DNA of 64,000 nucleotides from a virus. Positions 8,239-15,600 of the stretch are shown piece by piece. Position numbers and translations under genes: made by a program. The notes under the pieces are model-generated. The model was not told where the DNA came from and ran no database searches. It saw nothing but the letters and a program-made list of their open reading frames with translations. Each line of letters starts with the position of its first letter. Position 1 is the stretch's first letter. The DNA lies in the IMG/VR virus record IMGVR_UViG_3300037189_017154, positions 1-64,000 of that record. One strand, 5' to 3'.

Positions 8239-8301
8239 CCCTATCGGGTGTCTGACTTCCCTTTCCTTTCGTTCATCAGACACTCGGTAGGGATTTCTTT
8301 T
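8239..8301 (+). terminator. terminator with pyrimidine loop complementary to phage leaders
   Basis: A 17-bp hairpin (8239-8255 with 8276-8292) is followed by ATTTCTTTT. The 20-base loop (8256-8275) contains CTTTCCTTTCGTT, the exact complement of the leader AACGAAAGGAAAG used by many genes here. Confidence 0.85.
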
Positions 8302-8840
8302 ATCGGCGAGCCTATGATCTCGGCGAGACGTAGCTGTAATAACGGCGAGCCCTACCCGGGTACTAAATTTATAACCGCGTGACCTAGGTGATCCTGGGAT
8401 CATAGCTGCATCAGTGTAACGGGGAATCTAACTTCTAACGGAGTGATGTTTGCAGCTGGTGAGATCTGTCCTTACATGTGCTTCGCGACTTCTAATGAAC
8501 CGCTCGTGAAAAGATCTGATGAGAGATGAGAGGATCAGAGGATCAGAGGAGAGGATGGGAACTTCTAACGGAGAGCTCATCAGAAGATATGCTGCCAGGT
8601 AGTACGTGGGAACCGGTGTGATAAGAAGCTGCCCTGCTCAGGGTGCTCAGGGTGCTCAGGGTCCTCAGGGTCCAACCGGTGGAACCGAAGTCTGACGAAG
8701 CTCATCGGAAGTTTACCTGGATCAGAAGCTGCCTGGTCGAACCTGGATCTGATCAGCTTCGTTCGAAGATTGCGGCCGGTGTATGTGGATCTAATGCTGG
8801 CTGAGCTCCGAAAAATTAATTAAAAAATTTCGTGAAATGT
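8302..8840. other. non-coding spacer rich in four-base palindromes
   Basis: No gene is visible. The stretch is dense in GATC, AGCT, CCGG and GGCC, has two AACTTCTAACGG repeats (8430-8441, 8560-8571) plus a diverged one near 8487, and a 9-bp tandem repeat (GCTCAGGGT and variant, four copies at 8636-8671) that in one frame reads as a short collagen-like Gly-X-Y run without a start. Confidence 0.7.
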
Positions 8841-8842
8841 GC

Positions 8843-8870
8843 TTGCTAATGTCGTGTCGTGTGTAATAAT
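8843..8870 (+). promoter_or_regulatory. promoter with TGTC element
   Basis: TTGCTA at 8843-8848, then ATGTCG, and TAATAAT at 8864-8870. The leader ACGAAAGGAAAC precedes the ATG at 8907. Confidence 0.6.
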
Positions 8871-8906
8871 AGATACACCAAGCACACTTCTACGAAAGGA
8901 AACCCT

Positions 8907-9254
8907 ATGTGCGACAACCCTGAACACGACCACGAGAACTTTGACCCTATTGAACTAATCAGGAATACTGACGATGGGCAAGAGATTCTGGCTATCCTAG
9001 TGGCGAGCAACCTTGCCCTACTTGCTGACCACGCTGAAAAAGAATTTGTATCTCCACCAATGTCGCAAATGGCAGAAATCCTTGTTGCTGTTGCTGAACG
9101 AATTGGAAATCAAGAAGGCATTGACCTTGCCAAGTTCATCAAGATTACCATTGACGATGCTGTTGCTAACAATTGGGAAGTAGCCGAAGATGATGGCGAC
9201 ACTACAACTTGGGTTCATAAAGCAGATAAAGATGATTTAGGCGAGGGTGCGTAA
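8907..9254 (+). CDS. acidic helical hypothetical protein
   Basis: 115 residues. The ATG at 8907 was preferred to the upstream in-frame ATG at 8859 because the standard leader CGAAAGGAAACCCT precedes it. Middle part is helical with Leu/Ala/Val repeats (EILAILVASNLALLADHAEKE); the N-terminus has a His/Asp-rich stretch. Unknown function. Confidence 0.65.
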   Translation: MCDNPEHDHENFDPIELIRNTDDGQEILAILVASNLALLADHAEKEFVSPPMSQMAEILVAVAERIGNQEGIDLAKFIKITIDDAVANNWEVAEDDGDTTTWVHKADKDDLGEGA

Positions 9255-9410
9255 ATGACCCTTGCTGAATTCTGCGATGAGAAGATTACCGAGCTGGAAG
9301 AGATGGCAATTGTTGCTATGGAAGAAGGCGATGATGACTTGGCGAGCTACTTGGAAGGATCTATTGATGCCTACTCCATTATCAAAAACAAGTTGGGCGA
9401 GTTGGCGTAG
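9255..9410 (+). CDS. small acidic helical protein
   Basis: 51 residues starting immediately after the previous stop (TAA-ATG). Sequence is Glu/Leu/Ala-rich and probably a single long helix pair. Co-translated with the upstream gene; unknown function. Confidence 0.6.
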   Translation: MTLAEFCDEKITELEEMAIVAMEEGDDDLASYLEGSIDAYSIIKNKLGELA

Positions 9411-9489
9411 CTCGGCGAGCACGATCTATGACTTGCGACAAATCTAAATAACCACTAAACTCTTACTATGGCTAACGAAAGGAAATCAA

Positions 9490-10149
9490 ATGCCAAACTG
9501 GGTCTATAACTATGTTACTGTTACTGGCAAGACCGAAGAACTAAAATCGTTCATCACCAAATCAACTGAACCACGCCCCTATGAGAACGGCTTGTCGGAA
9601 AACCGAGACTTCTCGTTCTGGAACTTTGTGGCTCCACCCGAAGACAGACTGGATGAGTATTTCGGTATTCACGGATGGGTTGACGGCAAGCAACAAGGCG
9701 ATACTGCTGTGAACTGGTATAACTGGAACAACGAAAACTGGAATACCAAGTGGGATGCTTGCGACCAGTATGTAGCCGAGATGGATGAACTTGGTGATGG
9801 AACGGCGAGAATTAGTATTTCATACAATACGGCGTGGAGTATTCCTGAACCTGTGATGCGTGCGATGGTTGAGCAACATCCTGAACTTCGCTTTGAGTTC
9901 TCTTGCGAAGAAGAACAAGGATGGGGTGCTGACTTTGTTGGCGAGAACGGCGAGTTGGAAGAAACTAAATCTTGGGACATCCCGAACTCTCACGCTGACT
10001 ATGTTGAGAGAGATAATGAAGACGGATGCCTTTGTAGTCACTTTGACGATGAAGACGAATGGTATAGTGACTGTCCTAAAGACACCGACCCTAACCGAGT
10101 TATCTCTATTGCCGAGATGGACAAAGACTTTAGGAACTTCGCCGAATAA
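9490..10149 (+). CDS. Api92-like (DUF1281) phage protein
   Basis: 219 residues starting MPNWVYNYVTVTG and containing AVNWYNWNNENWNTKWDA, both signatures of Api92-like/DUF1281 proteins (MPNWCxNxLxVxG and NWYxWxxxNWGTKWDA). The N-terminal domain has a ferredoxin-like fold in the family; function is not established. C-terminus is acidic and contains a C-x-C pair. Standard leader ACGAAAGGAAAT precedes the ATG and a strong terminator follows. Confidence 0.8.
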   Translation: MPNWVYNYVTVTGKTEELKSFITKSTEPRPYENGLSENRDFSFWNFVAPPEDRLDEYFGIHGWVDGKQQGDTAVNWYNWNNENWNTKWDACDQYVAEMDELGDGTARISISYNTAWSIPEPVMRAMVEQHPELRFEFSCEEEQGWGADFVGENGELEETKSWDIPNSHADYVERDNEDGCLCSHFDDEDEWYSDCPKDTDPNRVISIAEMDKDFRNFAE

Positions 10150-10177
10150 ACTTGTGGTGAAAGCCACCTGACTAGAA

Positions 10178-10214
10178 CCCCCCTACACTTCCTTCCTTTC
10201 CTGTAGGGGGGTTT
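10178..10214 (+). terminator. terminator with pyrimidine-only loop
   Basis: Stem CCCCCCTACA (10178-10187) pairs with TGTAGGGGGG (10202-10211), followed by TTT. The 14-base loop CTTCCTTCCTTTCC is complementary to GGAAAGGAA, the core of the phage ribosome-binding leaders. Confidence 0.8.
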
Positions 10215-10406
10215 AGTCTATCCATAGATCATTGACGGTTAGCCTGGGCGAGCTCAGCTCAGATTAGCTCCGGACGTGGCTTGCCGGTGATCAGAATCTT
10301 AGCTGCGAAATTTGGATCTAAACACGCCATAAATAGTTTCGTTAGAAGTTGCGAAATGTCGTATCAAAGCATTATACTTTTAGTGTCTAAACGAAAGGAA
10401 ATCCAA

Positions 10407-10913
10407 ATGGGACTAGACATGTATCTATACGCTCGCAAGTATGTATCGGGCGTGGACTATTCACGAGCAAATGGTGAAGTAGTATCAACACCAAATCCAA
10501 TGTTCACTTCTGTAATCAACGCTATTGGACTTACTACTGACGAACTAAGTGAAGATTTTCCGTCTGCCACTATTTCGGTCAAAGTTGGTTATTGGCGTAA
10601 GGATAATCAAATCCATAGTTGGTTTGTAAATAATGTTCAGGGTGGCGAAGATAACTGCGAAGAGTTTCATGTAAGCAGAGAGCAGTTGTTAGAGTTGCGA
10701 GATGTCTGCCGAAAGGTTGTTGCCGATAACTCACTTGCCGAAGAACTACTACCACCAGCCGAAGGATTTTTCTTCGGGTCATACGAGTATGACGAGTGGT
10801 ATTTTGAAGGTATCAAGGCGACTATCGCTATCTTGGATAGGATTTTGACTAACCCTAAGTTTGAAGATACGGGCATGTTCAGTTGGGACTTTTACTACCA
10901 GAGCAGTTGGTAG
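10407..10913 (+). CDS. conserved phage protein of the MGLDMYL..VGYWRK.N.IH.WF family
   Basis: 168 residues. It has the hallmarks of a widely distributed uncharacterised phage family: MGLDMYLYARK at the start, VGYWRKDNQIHSWFVNNVQGG, an ELLPPAEGFFFGS segment and YDEWYFEGIKATI. The start at 10407 follows ACGAAAGGAAATCC and restores the canonical N-terminus. No function is known for the family; the invariant YWRK..IH..W segment suggests a binding or catalytic site. Confidence 0.8.
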   Translation: MGLDMYLYARKYVSGVDYSRANGEVVSTPNPMFTSVINAIGLTTDELSEDFPSATISVKVGYWRKDNQIHSWFVNNVQGGEDNCEEFHVSREQLLELRDVCRKVVADNSLAEELLPPAEGFFFGSYEYDEWYFEGIKATIAILDRILTNPKFEDTGMFSWDFYYQSSW

Positions 10914-11048
10914 AAAGTTGGCGTGGTGCCGGTGGAGAAATCTGCCGGCTCACCGGCCAGCAATCAGATCGATCGAAGACACGCGGCGAGCTGTTGCAAT
11001 GAAATAATAAATCTTGTAAGATGGAGCTACGTTCGAGAAAGGAACAAA

Positions 11049-11231
11049 ATGAAACTAACCAAAGCTGAACACGATTTCCTAATGAAGCTCATGGCTCAGA
11101 CATGGGCATACGCCGACAGACACGAAGATGCTGTCGAACGTCAGGAGCTAGCTATGTCTATTATGGACAAGCTCGAAGAGAACCTAATCAGTAACGGATA
11201 CGCTGACCAAATCGGCGAGCTAGGGGACTAG
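11049..11231 (+). CDS. small helical protein, paralogue of the 12365 gene
   Basis: 60 residues (MKLTKAEHDFLMKLMAQT...). It shares the pattern of the gene at 12365-12505 (KFTEEELDFVFGLLYDA): a T/K-x-E-x-x-F start and a later IMxKLxE segment, indicating a small family. The leader CGAGAAAGGAAC decides the start. Function unknown. Confidence 0.65.
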   Translation: MKLTKAEHDFLMKLMAQTWAYADRHEDAVERQELAMSIMDKLEENLISNGYADQIGELGD

Positions 11232-11318
11232 TGAAACGGATCGGGTTGTGGCGTGTTGTAGAAAATGTCACCCCGATTTGGTAGAGTTGTATCATAACAA
11301 CTAGTGAAAGGACTAGCC

Positions 11319-11540
11319 GTGAATAAAAAAGTTAGAAAGTTCTACTTAGAAAAAGTTGGTATGCCAAGAAGTTTGGTTTACCGACTAATGTTCTACAAAG
11401 TATTTCCAAAGGCAAGGGGCAAGGCTTTATTTGATGCCCTTGTAAACATCTTCCTTTACCGATACTACGAGAAGGTTGGCGAGCAACAATTCTTACTAGA
11501 AACAAGTATTGTGAAGCACCCAGCAGGAAAGAGAAAGTAA
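11319..11540 (+). CDS. basic hypothetical protein
   Basis: 73 residues, basic. The GTG at 11319 lies six bases after GAAAGGA and was preferred to the GTG at 11304, which lies inside that SD region. One-base overlap with the next gene (TAATG). Not recognised. Confidence 0.55.
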   Translation: MNKKVRKFYLEKVGMPRSLVYRLMFYKVFPKARGKALFDALVNIFLYRYYEKVGEQQFLLETSIVKHPAGKRK

Positions 11541-11827
11541 TGAGTGGCGTGATTGACCCTTGCCACTATTGTGGCGAGAGCACGGCTTTCGGGTCTGGCA
11601 AGTTTGTGAACCGACTACCGGTAGAAGACGGCTGGGGTTGTGCCGAGTGTTCTGGCTTTGCTTGTGATAAGTGCTACAAGCAGATTTATTTAGACACCGA
11701 TGTCCGTGATAAAGACGGATACTTTTATCACGCTACATGCTTACCGGTTGGCGAGCATGTTGGATTCAATGAAGACCTTTATGATGAGAGTTGTTGGTGC
11801 GAACTACATGAAACGGAGAGTGAGTAA
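11540..11827 (+). CDS. Cys-rich zinc-binding protein
   Basis: 95 residues with CHYC, CAEC, CDKC and CWC groups plus two His, enough ligands for two zinc sites in a treble-clef or LIM-like layout. One-base overlaps with both neighbours. Function unknown. Confidence 0.65.
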   Translation: MSGVIDPCHYCGESTAFGSGKFVNRLPVEDGWGCAECSGFACDKCYKQIYLDTDVRDKDGYFYHATCLPVGEHVGFNEDLYDESCWCELHETESE

Positions 11828-12021
11828 TGGCCGAGCTAATCCACTTTGTTCTTGCTGTTGATCTTGAAACCGGCGAGGTGATCCTAGATGACGATACCCT
11901 GATCGCGCGATTCCATGATGGAGCTGTATGGGATACCGAAGCTAATGAGTGGCGAGCTGAGACGGAAGCTGAGTACGATAGATCAGTTGCGAAAATCAAA
12001 CCGATACTTGACATTCGATAA
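11827..12021 (+). CDS. hypothetical protein
   Basis: 64 residues, coupled by a TAATG overlap to the gene upstream. Asp/Glu-rich with a beta-type start (ELIHFVLAVDLETGEVILDDDT). Unknown function. Confidence 0.6.
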   Translation: MAELIHFVLAVDLETGEVILDDDTLIARFHDGAVWDTEANEWRAETEAEYDRSVAKIKPILDIR

Positions 12022-12062
12022 TAAATCACTAAACTGGTAATACGCTAACGAAAGGAAGAATC

Positions 12063-12251
12063 ATGGCGAGTTACACCGTAACACTAACAACCAGCAACAC
12101 CTCTTTTATCACGACCGTTGATTACGATGGCGAGATTGAAGCAGACGACTATCACCTTGCGATGATTGCTGTGTCCCGTATCTATGACAATGAGGGACTA
12201 GACCTAACCCTTAGGCGTTGGGACTACACCGTGGAGCCTCTCGATGAGTGA
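12063..12251 (+). CDS. small beta-rich protein
   Basis: 62 residues (MASYTVTLTTSN...), behind the standard leader CTAACGAAAGGAAG. Resembles in general shape the genes at 13227, 15260 and 21282: an initial strand pair followed by an acidic E/A-rich helix. Unknown function. Eight-base overlap with the next gene. Confidence 0.6.
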   Translation: MASYTVTLTTSNTSFITTVDYDGEIEADDYHLAMIAVSRIYDNEGLDLTLRRWDYTVEPLDE

Positions 12252-12372
12252 TTGGGAGTTTAGAGAAGACCAAGATATCTCTTGGTGGCACTGTAACCAG
12301 CCTGGTTATTGGGAGGGCGAGGAAGTTTATTGCTCTAAGTGTCAAGCTAAATTGGAGGATACCGATGAGTAA
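12244..12372 (+). CDS. tiny CxxC protein
   Basis: 42 residues starting inside the previous gene (ATGAGTGA) and ending inside the next (ATGAGTAA). Trp-rich with one CSKC pair and an HC pair, a probable minimal zinc knuckle. Coupling on both sides supports that it is expressed. Confidence 0.55.
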   Translation: MSDWEFREDQDISWWHCNQPGYWEGEEVYCSKCQAKLEDTDE

Positions 12373-12505
12373 ATTTACAGAGGAAGAATTGGACTTTGTA
12401 TTTGGCCTGTTGTATGACGCTAGCAAACGTGCCGATGATCCTGAATGGGTTACGGATATTATGACTAAGCTGCATGAAACGATCTCCGATAATACGGCGA
12501 GCTAA
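12365..12505 (+). CDS. small helical protein, paralogue of the 11049 gene
   Basis: 46 residues (MSKFTEEELDFVFGLLYDAS...IMTKLHETISD). It shares spacing and key residues with the 11049 product. GGAGGA in the end of the preceding gene acts as SD. Unknown function. Confidence 0.55.
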   Translation: MSKFTEEELDFVFGLLYDASKRADDPEWVTDIMTKLHETISDNTAS

Positions 12506-12535
12506 ACGGATCTGAATTGCGACACGCTAATAGAG

Positions 12536-12563
12536 TTGCACGGAACCACTAAACCTGTATAAT
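12536..12563 (+). promoter_or_regulatory. promoter
   Basis: TTGCAC at 12536-12541, 16-base spacer, perfect TATAAT at 12558-12563, then ACGAAAGGAAAA before the ATG at 12594. This one lacks the TGTC element. Confidence 0.7.
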
Positions 12564-12593
12564 GGACTTACGACCAAACGAAAGGAAAAAATT

Positions 12594-13037
12594 ATGGTCA
12601 AGACTGAAATTGAATTACTGGACTATTGCACTTGCACTAAGTGGGATGAAGAAACCGAAGCCGAAGTTCTGGATGAACACGGCGACCCTGTGCCAGCCGA
12701 ATGGTGTTCGGGTTGCTTTGATGACGACAAGTCAAACCTAGAGTATGAAATTGTTATGCCGTTCTTGAAGTCTAAGGGAATTGACGGCGAGCAGTTGCTC
12801 TACATCGGAGCAAGTGGAATTGGATGGCAGAGTAGAAGTGGATACGCCGTTGCTAAGGCGAACACGGATGCGATTATCAAGGCTCTCTCTATCAACGGCG
12901 ACTTTAGACTTGTCTTCACTTACGAAGACGGCGAGATGACTGCCGTTCGCTATTCTCACGATGAACCGATGGGGACTGGCAAGTTTGAGTTTAGACTTGC
13001 GACCGATGAAGAAATTGAAGCGTGGGACTACCGATAG
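12594..13037 (+). CDS. hypothetical protein with Cys cluster
   Basis: 147 residues. The first 45 residues contain CTC and CSGC groups, possibly one zinc site; the remainder is a mixed alpha/beta domain (LLYIGASGIGWQSRSGYAVAK...) seen in small phage proteins but not assignable. Strong leader and its own promoter. Spacer after it (13038-13226) is rich in GGCGAG and GATC words. Confidence 0.65.
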   Translation: MVKTEIELLDYCTCTKWDEETEAEVLDEHGDPVPAEWCSGCFDDDKSNLEYEIVMPFLKSKGIDGEQLLYIGASGIGWQSRSGYAVAKANTDAIIKALSINGDFRLVFTYEDGEMTAVRYSHDEPMGTGKFEFRLATDEEIEAWDYR

Positions 13038-13169
13038 CCTGAAGTCAAACGGCGAGGGGATATTGCTTAGGTGATATCCCCTTTAGCTTTACCGGCCGGC
13101 GAGCTGATGGCGTGTAGAGATCTGTTGAACGGATCACTGAACGGCGAGCTAAGACTTACTGGCGTGTTG

Positions 13170-13198
13170 TTGCGTGAAGATACCTAAACCGATAGACT
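13170..13198 (+). promoter_or_regulatory. promoter
   Basis: TTGCGT at 13170-13175, 17-base spacer and TAGACT at 13193-13198; CTAACGAAAGGAAAC leader before the ATG at 13227. Confidence 0.5.
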
Positions 13199-13226
13199 TT
13201 ATACACGCCTAACGAAAGGAAACCTA

Positions 13227-13442
13227 ATGGCTAGTTATCAAGTTCTAACGGGCAAGAAGTATGATGTTGTTGCCGATACCCCCGAAGAAGCCGAGCAGAA
13301 GTATCACGCTTACCTTGCTGGTGAAGATTGCCCTTGTGGCTTTGCTCAATGGGGAGAAGAAGCAAGTGCCAATGGAGATGAACTTTGCTCTTGCGTAGAG
13401 TTTAGTGAGATTGATACTTGGGTGATTGGTGGTGATGAGTGA
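13227..13442 (+). CDS. small protein with Cys cluster
   Basis: 71 residues. Begins with a strand-helix motif (MASYQVLTGKKYDVVADTPEEAEQ) of the type in the 21282 product and continues with CPCG and a CSC group that could bind metal. Unknown function. Followed at once by the next gene. Confidence 0.6.
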   Translation: MASYQVLTGKKYDVVADTPEEAEQKYHAYLAGEDCPCGFAQWGEEASANGDELCSCVEFSEIDTWVIGGDE

Positions 13443-13664
13443 ATGACTAAATACTATTTTGCCGAAGATGGAAACTTTGGAGATGCTAACGACATCTTGC
13501 TAGTTGATGATGAGAACCTTGACGTTCACTTTTGGGAAGGTCTTGATTGGTCTGCCGATAGTGACAGATTGACTTTTGCTAAGTGGTTTGCTGGTAACAA
13601 CCATAAGACAGATAGCAAGGGAACTCAAACTAGTTGCTCTCTTTGCGATAGCAAGATTAGTTAG
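13443..13664 (+). CDS. hypothetical protein with C-terminal CxxC
   Basis: 73 residues, directly adjacent to the previous stop. Acidic, aromatic-rich (YYFAEDGNFGDAND..), ending in CSLCDSKIS. Unknown function. Terminator follows. Confidence 0.55.
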   Translation: MTKYYFAEDGNFGDANDILLVDDENLDVHFWEGLDWSADSDRLTFAKWFAGNNHKTDSKGTQTSCSLCDSKIS

Positions 13665-13685
13665 CAAGTAATCTCTACAAGAAGC

Positions 13686-13718
13686 TCCGGTGCCGATTGG
13701 TGCCGGATTTTCTTTTTC
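13686..13718 (+). terminator. rho-independent terminator
   Basis: Nine-bp stem (TCCGGTGCC with GGTGCCGGA, two G-U pairs) followed by a T-rich tail. Confidence 0.7.
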
Positions 13719-13764
13719 TAGCTTCACGCGGATCCAAATATTATGGCCGGTGCAGCAACGTTAG

Positions 13765-13923
13765 TTACTCGCCGTCATCAATAGGGAACGCTTGTCTAAA
13801 CGCTTCATCTACCTCGGGGTCAAACAACCAACCTAGAAAGCCCTTGATACCCTCGGGGGTGTTCAGGTCAAACTTAGGGTTTAGTAGTGGATTCTGGTCT
13901 GGGTCTGGAATTTGATTAGTCAT
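13765..13923 (-). CDS. MTNQIPDPDQNPLL family protein, minus-strand copy
   Basis: 52 residues on the minus strand. It is clearly homologous to the plus-strand gene at 27434-27595: both start MTNQIPDPDQNPLL and share WLFDPEVD, AF.QAFP and an acidic end. Conservation of the frame in two distant, oppositely oriented copies is strong evidence that both are real genes. Function unknown; Pro/Asp-rich N-terminus followed by a short amphipathic helix. Confidence 0.75.
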   Translation of the reverse strand: MTNQIPDPDQNPLLNPKFDLNTPEGIKGFLGWLFDPEVDEAFRQAFPIDDGE

Positions 13924-14082
13924 ACTAAATAGAACTAAATTTGTTTAGGATTTATTCCCCGAATTAGAAATAAATTTTAATCGTGATCTGATCTAGCTCC
14001 GGCCGGTGTCCGGTAATTTGGATCTAACTTGGATCTGATTCCGAGCTCTGCCGACACGCCGAAATTTATTTCCCGAATGGAC

Positions 14083-14110
14083 TTGCCAAATGTCGTGGGG
14101 TTGCTATAAA
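14083..14110 (+). promoter_or_regulatory. TGTC-type promoter
   Basis: TTGCCA at 14083-14088, AATGTCG at the start of a 16-base spacer, TATAAA at 14105-14110. Confidence 0.75.
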
Positions 14111-14149
14111 CTGGCAAGGTAAATGATTCCCGACTGAAAGGAAACTAAA

Positions 14150-14668
14150 ATGGGAATGGATGTCTATGGTAAGAACCCTGCTAACGAAGTAGGGTCATAC
14201 TTTCGTAGGAATGTTTGGGGCTGGCGACCACTCTGGGATTACTGCCTAAATGTTCATAACGAAATTGCTGGTGCTGTTGAGTATGGACACTCTAACGATG
14301 GCGATGGACTGGATGGAACTGCTAGCGTAGAACTTGCTAACGCTATTCTCTCTGCTATTGCCGATGGAACTGCTCAGGATTACATTACTCAGCGAAACAC
14401 TTATCTCGCTAATCTGCCGAGATTAGACTGCGACCTTTGTGCTGGAACTGGAATCAGGGCTGACGAAGTTGGCGTTGAGAATGGAATGCCTGAAAGGGAA
14501 CTTTCTGCCGAGATGGCAATTCTCTTAGGCAGAACTAAGGGCTGGTGTAATTCTTGTAATGGCGAAGGCAAGAAAGAATCTTGGGATACTAACTACGATT
14601 TGGAACTTGACGACCTGAAAGAGTTTGCCGAGTTCTTGCTAAATTGTGGTGGCTTTGAGATTTGCTAA
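14150..14668 (+). CDS. MGMDVYG phage family protein with DnaJ-like zinc motif
   Basis: 172 residues. The N-terminus (MGMDVYGKNP...YFRRNVWGWRPLWDY) matches a widespread uncharacterised phage family. Residues about 97-145 contain CDLCAGTG and CNSCNGEG, two CxxCxGxG-type knuckles as in the DnaJ zinc domain, which together could bind one zinc. Own promoter, leader TGAAAGGAAAC and terminator, so a monocistronic unit. The coding region shows no GATC, AGCT or CCGG although both flanking spacers are full of them. Confidence 0.75.
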   Translation: MGMDVYGKNPANEVGSYFRRNVWGWRPLWDYCLNVHNEIAGAVEYGHSNDGDGLDGTASVELANAILSAIADGTAQDYITQRNTYLANLPRLDCDLCAGTGIRADEVGVENGMPERELSAEMAILLGRTKGWCNSCNGEGKKESWDTNYDLELDDLKEFAEFLLNCGGFEIC

Positions 14669-14686
14669 TCTAATCGCCTAACGCTT

Positions 14687-14724
14687 ACACGCCTGACCCG
14701 AAAGGGTTGGGCGTGTTTGCTTTT
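14687..14724 (+). terminator. rho-independent terminator
   Basis: ACACGCCTGACCC pairs with GGGTTGGGCGTGT around a GAAA loop, followed by TTGCTTTT. Confidence 0.8.
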
Positions 14725-14912
14725 ACATGATCTAAACTGCCGAGCTCCGAATGCCGGCCGGCCAGGTGAATAGTTCCCGCGGTAAATAAATTGGATCACT
14801 GCGGCTGAGATCTAGCTTGTGCCGAGAGATCTCTGAACACGCTCTAAATAAACTTGTGCGAATTATCTAATAGGACTAAACTGATTACACGCCTAACGAA
14901 AGGAAATCAAAA

Positions 14913-15260
14913 ATGGCGATTACTAAAACTGAAACTACACTTATCGGCTGGTGTGCTGTTGATAGTGGACAAATCCTAATCACTGACCCTAGTTATCTTG
15001 CCGACTGGAGAGATAACGAAATGGGCGACACTGGCAAGGGCGACTATTCTTGGTCTGGTGCTTGTGCGACAACCTTGACTGACGAAAGGGCTGGGCAACT
15101 AAACTTTCTTGCTGGACACTCTGGGGCTGGTGTAGTTTCTAGCACGGGTCTTGGAGATGGTTTCTATCCTGTTATGGCTACTTATGTAGATGACGACACT
15201 TGGGGTAAGCGTGTTTCTAAGTTGGAGATTATCTTTATTCAGGATGGAGAACTGGACTAA
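14913..15260 (+). CDS. conserved phage protein (VDSGQ..ITDPSYL family)
   Basis: 115 residues. The segment CAVDSGQILITDPSYL and the later GLGDGFYPVMATY and KLEIIFI resemble small phage proteins in which VDSGxLxIxDPxY and GDGxYxV are conserved, similar to DUF4241-type beta proteins. Preceded by ACACGCCTAACGAAAGGAAAT. One-base overlap with the next gene. Function not known. Confidence 0.65.
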   Translation: MAITKTETTLIGWCAVDSGQILITDPSYLADWRDNEMGDTGKGDYSWSGACATTLTDERAGQLNFLAGHSGAGVVSSTGLGDGFYPVMATYVDDDTWGKRVSKLEIIFIQDGELD

Positions 15261-15442
15261 TGGCGAAAGAGACTTACACGGTTGAACTTAGACAAATCTA
15301 CGAGGTTACGGTTGAGGAGGGCCAAGACTGGACCGAAGCCTTAGATGAGAGTCTGCGGACTTACTACAAAACCGGTGTTGAGACTGATGACGTGACTATG
15401 CTCCATAGTGCGTTTGAAGTGCTGGAAGTAACTGGAAGTTAA
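15260..15442 (+). CDS. small beta-rich protein
   Basis: 60 residues coupled to the previous gene by TAATG. Strand-rich N-terminus (TYTVELRQIYEVTVEEG) followed by an acidic helix. General shape as in the 12063, 13227 and 21282 products. Unknown function. Confidence 0.6.
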   Translation: MAKETYTVELRQIYEVTVEEGQDWTEALDESLRTYYKTGVETDDVTMLHSAFEVLEVTGS

Positions 15443-15544
15443 TCGATAGGGCTAGGTTATCGCGATGCGATTGCCTAGCTCTTTCGGATCGATCTCTGAA
15501 ACTTGCAGCTTATAAAAGTGGATCTAAACACGCCATAAATAAAG

Positions 15545-15572
15545 TTGCCAAATGTCTGCGGTGTCCTATAAA
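15545..15572 (+). promoter_or_regulatory. TGTC-type promoter
   Basis: TTGCCA at 15545-15550, AATGTC, TATAAA at 15567-15572 (16-base spacer). Upstream is the conserved element GATCTAAACACGCC. Confidence 0.8.
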
Positions 15573-15600
15573 CTGGACTTATCTATCCCGAAAGGAAACT

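Noticed and set aside
8618-8695. GTG-initiated ORF containing a collagen-like run
   Set aside because: No ribosome-binding site, very short, and the run follows from a 9-bp DNA repeat; reported as a finding, not as a gene.
13697-13915. Plus-strand ORF of 72 codons
   Set aside because: It is antisense to the minus-strand paralogue at 13765-13923, which has a homologue at 27434.
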